Source of the DNA: Treponema sp.
Lineage (GTDB): Bacteria > Spirochaetota > Spirochaetia > Treponematales > Breznakiellaceae
Direction: 5' to 3'
Assembly (NCBI GenBank): GCA_009785545.1
Contig: WQWD01000004.1
Location: forward strand, 1-31,898
Length of the DNA: 31,898 bases
A program made the position numbers and the translations under genes. Positions 30,194 through 31,898 of the stretch are shown here, one piece after another (positions within the stretch are counted from its first letter, which is position 1; each line of letters opens with the position of its first letter). Under the pieces are notes generated by a model that saw nothing but the letters and a program-made list of their open reading frames with translations, was not told where the DNA came from and did not search any database.

Positions 30194-30720
30194 AGGCAAA
30201 GAAACAGAGTTCCGTACCTCTTGTTGGAATTATTATGGGAAGCGACTCTGATCTTCCGGTTATGAAAGACTCGGCGGAAATTTTAAAAGAGGCCGGTATC
30301 CCCTACGAAATGACAATTGTGTCGGCGCATCGTACTCCAAAACGTCTTATGCAATACGCCCAAACCGCTTCAGAGCGAGGCCTTCAAGTTATCATCGCAG
30401 GAGCCGGAGGAGCTGCCCATCTTCCGGGAATGACGGCGTCAATTACAAACCTTCCTGTTATCGGCGTTCCTGTGAAGTCCGCCGCTTTTTCTGGGCTCGA
30501 TTCACTTTTGTCAATTGTGCAGATGCCGGGAGGTATCCCGGTGGCAACGGTTGCGGTAAACGGCGCAAAAAACGCAGGGCTTCTTGCGATTCGTATTCTT
30601 GCCCTGCAAGATCAGAATATCGCAAACTGGCTTGAAAAATACATAAAAAATATCGAAGGTGAGGTTCTCAAAAAAGCAAAAAAAATGACGGCGGAATTCA
30701 GCACTTTAAGTATAATATAA
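30190..30720 (+). CDS. purE: N5-carboxyaminoimidazole ribonucleotide mutase (class I PurE)
   Basis: Converts N5-CAIR to CAIR. Motifs are IIMGSDSDLPVM, IVSAHRTPKRLM, IAGAGGAAHLPGM and SGLDSLLSIVQMPGGIPVAT, matching class I, PurK-dependent enzymes. Length of 176 residues is normal. GGGGAAA lies 6 nt before the ATG, and the start overlaps the purK stop by 4 nt, so the products are translationally coupled. Confidence 0.96.
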   Translation: MKAKKQSSVPLVGIIMGSDSDLPVMKDSAEILKEAGIPYEMTIVSAHRTPKRLMQYAQTASERGLQVIIAGAGGAAHLPGMTASITNLPVIGVPVKSAAFSGLDSLLSIVQMPGGIPVATVAVNGAKNAGLLAIRILALQDQNIANWLEKYIKNIEGEVLKKAKKMTAEFSTLSII

Positions 30721-30735
30721 ATTCGGGAGAAATAA

Positions 30736-31898
30736 ATGACAGATGAGCTTCAGGAAAAATGCGGTGTTTTTGGGATATACTCAAATGATCCTGAATACGA
30801 TGTTGCTTCACAATGTTATCTCGCTCTCTATGCTCTTCAACACAGAGGGCAGGAAAGCTGCGGTATCGCTGTTTGTAACGACGGTCTTATGCGATACCAC
30901 AATGATCTTGGATTGGTTCCCGATGTTTTTTCAAAAGAAATGCTGGAAAACTTGGGCAAAGGTAATATGGCTGTAGGCCATGTGCGTTATGCTCCTGTTG
31001 ATCAGCGAAACCGTTCCAATTCTCAGCCGCTTGTTGTACGGCACATGAAAGGTTCAATTGCCATAGCTCATAACGGAAGCCTTACAAACGCCCAAACTTT
31101 GCGTGAAAAACTTCAAACTGACGGAACGATTTTTCATACGTCAAACGATACGGAAATCATAATAAACATAATAACAAAAAAACGCATACACACAAAAACT
31201 ATTGAAAACGCCATTGAAGAAGCGATGAAAGAAATCGAAGGCGCTTACTCGCTTGTTATCATGTCACCTACAAAGCTTATCGCCGTGCGTGACCCGTGCG
31301 GATTTCGCCCGCTTTGTTTGGGCAAGCTTAACGGCTCCTACATAGTCGCTTCGGAAAGCTGCGCTCTTGACAGCATAGGCGCTGAGTATGTTCGGGATAT
31401 TGAATGCGGCGAAATCCTTGTTATCGATCAGAATGGACCTCGCAGCATAAAAACACACTGCGGCAAAAAAAGCAGTATGTGCATATTTGAATTTATTTAC
31501 TTTGCCCGCCCTGATTCTGTAATTGAAGGAGCCAATGTGCATGAAGCGAGAATTTGCGCCGGAAATTTTCTTGCGGCGGAACATCCTGTAGAGGCGGATA
31601 TTGTAATCGGAGTTCCCGATTCAGGGCTTGACGCCGCCCTTGGTTTTTCGAGACAGTCAAAAATTCCTTATGGAGTAGGATTTATCAAAAATCGTTATAT
31701 TGGCCGCACCTTTATCAAGCCGACTCAGGAAGAAAGAGAAAAAGCGATTCGTATAAAACTTAATACTATCGAATCTACGATCAAAGATAAACGAGTTGTT
31801 TTAATCGATGACTCAATCGTTCGAGGAACTACAATGAAACGGATCGTAAAACTTGTGCGGGAAACAGGAGCAAAAGAAATACACTTGCGGATTTCTTC
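30736..31898 (+). CDS. purF: Amidophosphoribosyltransferase, N-terminal part (cut by window end)
   Basis: First committed step of purine synthesis (PRPP and glutamine to phosphoribosylamine). The catalytic cysteine is in EKCGVFGIYS (Cys9), preceded by an eight-residue propeptide MTDELQEK expected to be removed. The glutaminase core has YALQHRGQESCGIAV, GHVRYAP and AHNGSLTNA. SMCIFEFIYFARPDS carries a cysteine typical of the [4Fe-4S] class (as in Bacillus). The PRPP loop VVLIDDSIVRGTTMK is present near the edge. 387 codons are visible with no stop. GGGAGA lies 6 nt before the ATG, 15 nt after purE. Confidence 0.95.
   Translation, partial: MTDELQEKCGVFGIYSNDPEYDVASQCYLALYALQHRGQESCGIAVCNDGLMRYHNDLGLVPDVFSKEMLENLGKGNMAVGHVRYAPVDQRNRSNSQPLVVRHMKGSIAIAHNGSLTNAQTLREKLQTDGTIFHTSNDTEIIINIITKKRIHTKTIENAIEEAMKEIEGAYSLVIMSPTKLIAVRDPCGFRPLCLGKLNGSYIVASESCALDSIGAEYVRDIECGEILVIDQNGPRSIKTHCGKKSSMCIFEFIYFARPDSVIEGANVHEARICAGNFLAAEHPVEADIVIGVPDSGLDAALGFSRQSKIPYGVGFIKNRYIGRTFIKPTQEEREKAIRIKLNTIESTIKDKRVVLIDDSIVRGTTMKRIVKLVRETGAKEIHLRIS

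Noticed and set aside
30743..30976. 77-codon plus-strand frame after purE
   Set aside because: It is an out-of-frame shadow of purF, whose true frame starts at 30736 with GGGAGA upstream and runs off the window.

Overview
The window looks like chromosomal DNA of an anaerobic spirochaete close to Treponema. This is inferred from protein families: surface lipoproteins, 22-residue BspA/TpLRR-type leucine-rich repeats with an NGRLAGTYT-type C-terminal cap, InlB/Listeria-Bacteroides repeats, moderate-to-low GC, and a tungsten-type aldehyde:ferredoxin oxidoreductase. No species-level claim is made.

Layout. (1) 1-1610: the 3' end of argS, then birA on the minus strand. (2) 1681-10059: a cell-envelope cassette on the plus strand. 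It holds an OmpA-domain protein, two InlB-repeat lipoproteins, two tandem BspA-type lipoproteins, and an M64-peptidase-like lipoprotein whose C-terminal seven-bladed propeller is split off by a frameshift at GGG-TAA. The spacers carry duplication scars, including the last codons of a lost paralogue. (3) 10101-20675: a tungsten/molybdenum-pterin island. Order: a structured 5' leader RNA, tupABC (oxyanion ABC importer), two moeA genes, moaC, moaA, a MOSC-MogA fusion, a 16-cysteine ferredoxin, the tungstoenzyme (aor), moeB and a moaD-like gene. Together these give metal uptake, pterin synthesis, metal insertion, the enzyme and its electron partner; moaE and mobA are not in the window. (4) 20683-26502: tRNA-Arg(CCG), a DUF6941-like gene, then minus-strand aroC, an orphan family-5 solute-binding lipoprotein, and cysK and metY. 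(5) 26673-28639: a toxin-antitoxin pair and a secreted BspA-type protein made of 15 repeats. (6) 28640-29053: a noncoding stretch with a perfect 36-bp inverted repeat. (7) 29054-31898: purK-purE-purF, the last one cut by the window edge.

The main cross-cutting observation is about gene starts. Genes inside operons mostly have clear Shine-Dalgarno sites. Six genes at the head of transcription units (1717, 16487, 17477, 24207 minus, 26707, 29054) instead have none, and each has a -10-like hexamer ending 5-9 nt before the ATG, usually with a -35-like box 17 nt further up. This suggests leaderless mRNAs are common here. The other leading candidates for something new are the leader RNA in front of the tungstate transporter and the frameshifted M64-like/propeller protein.
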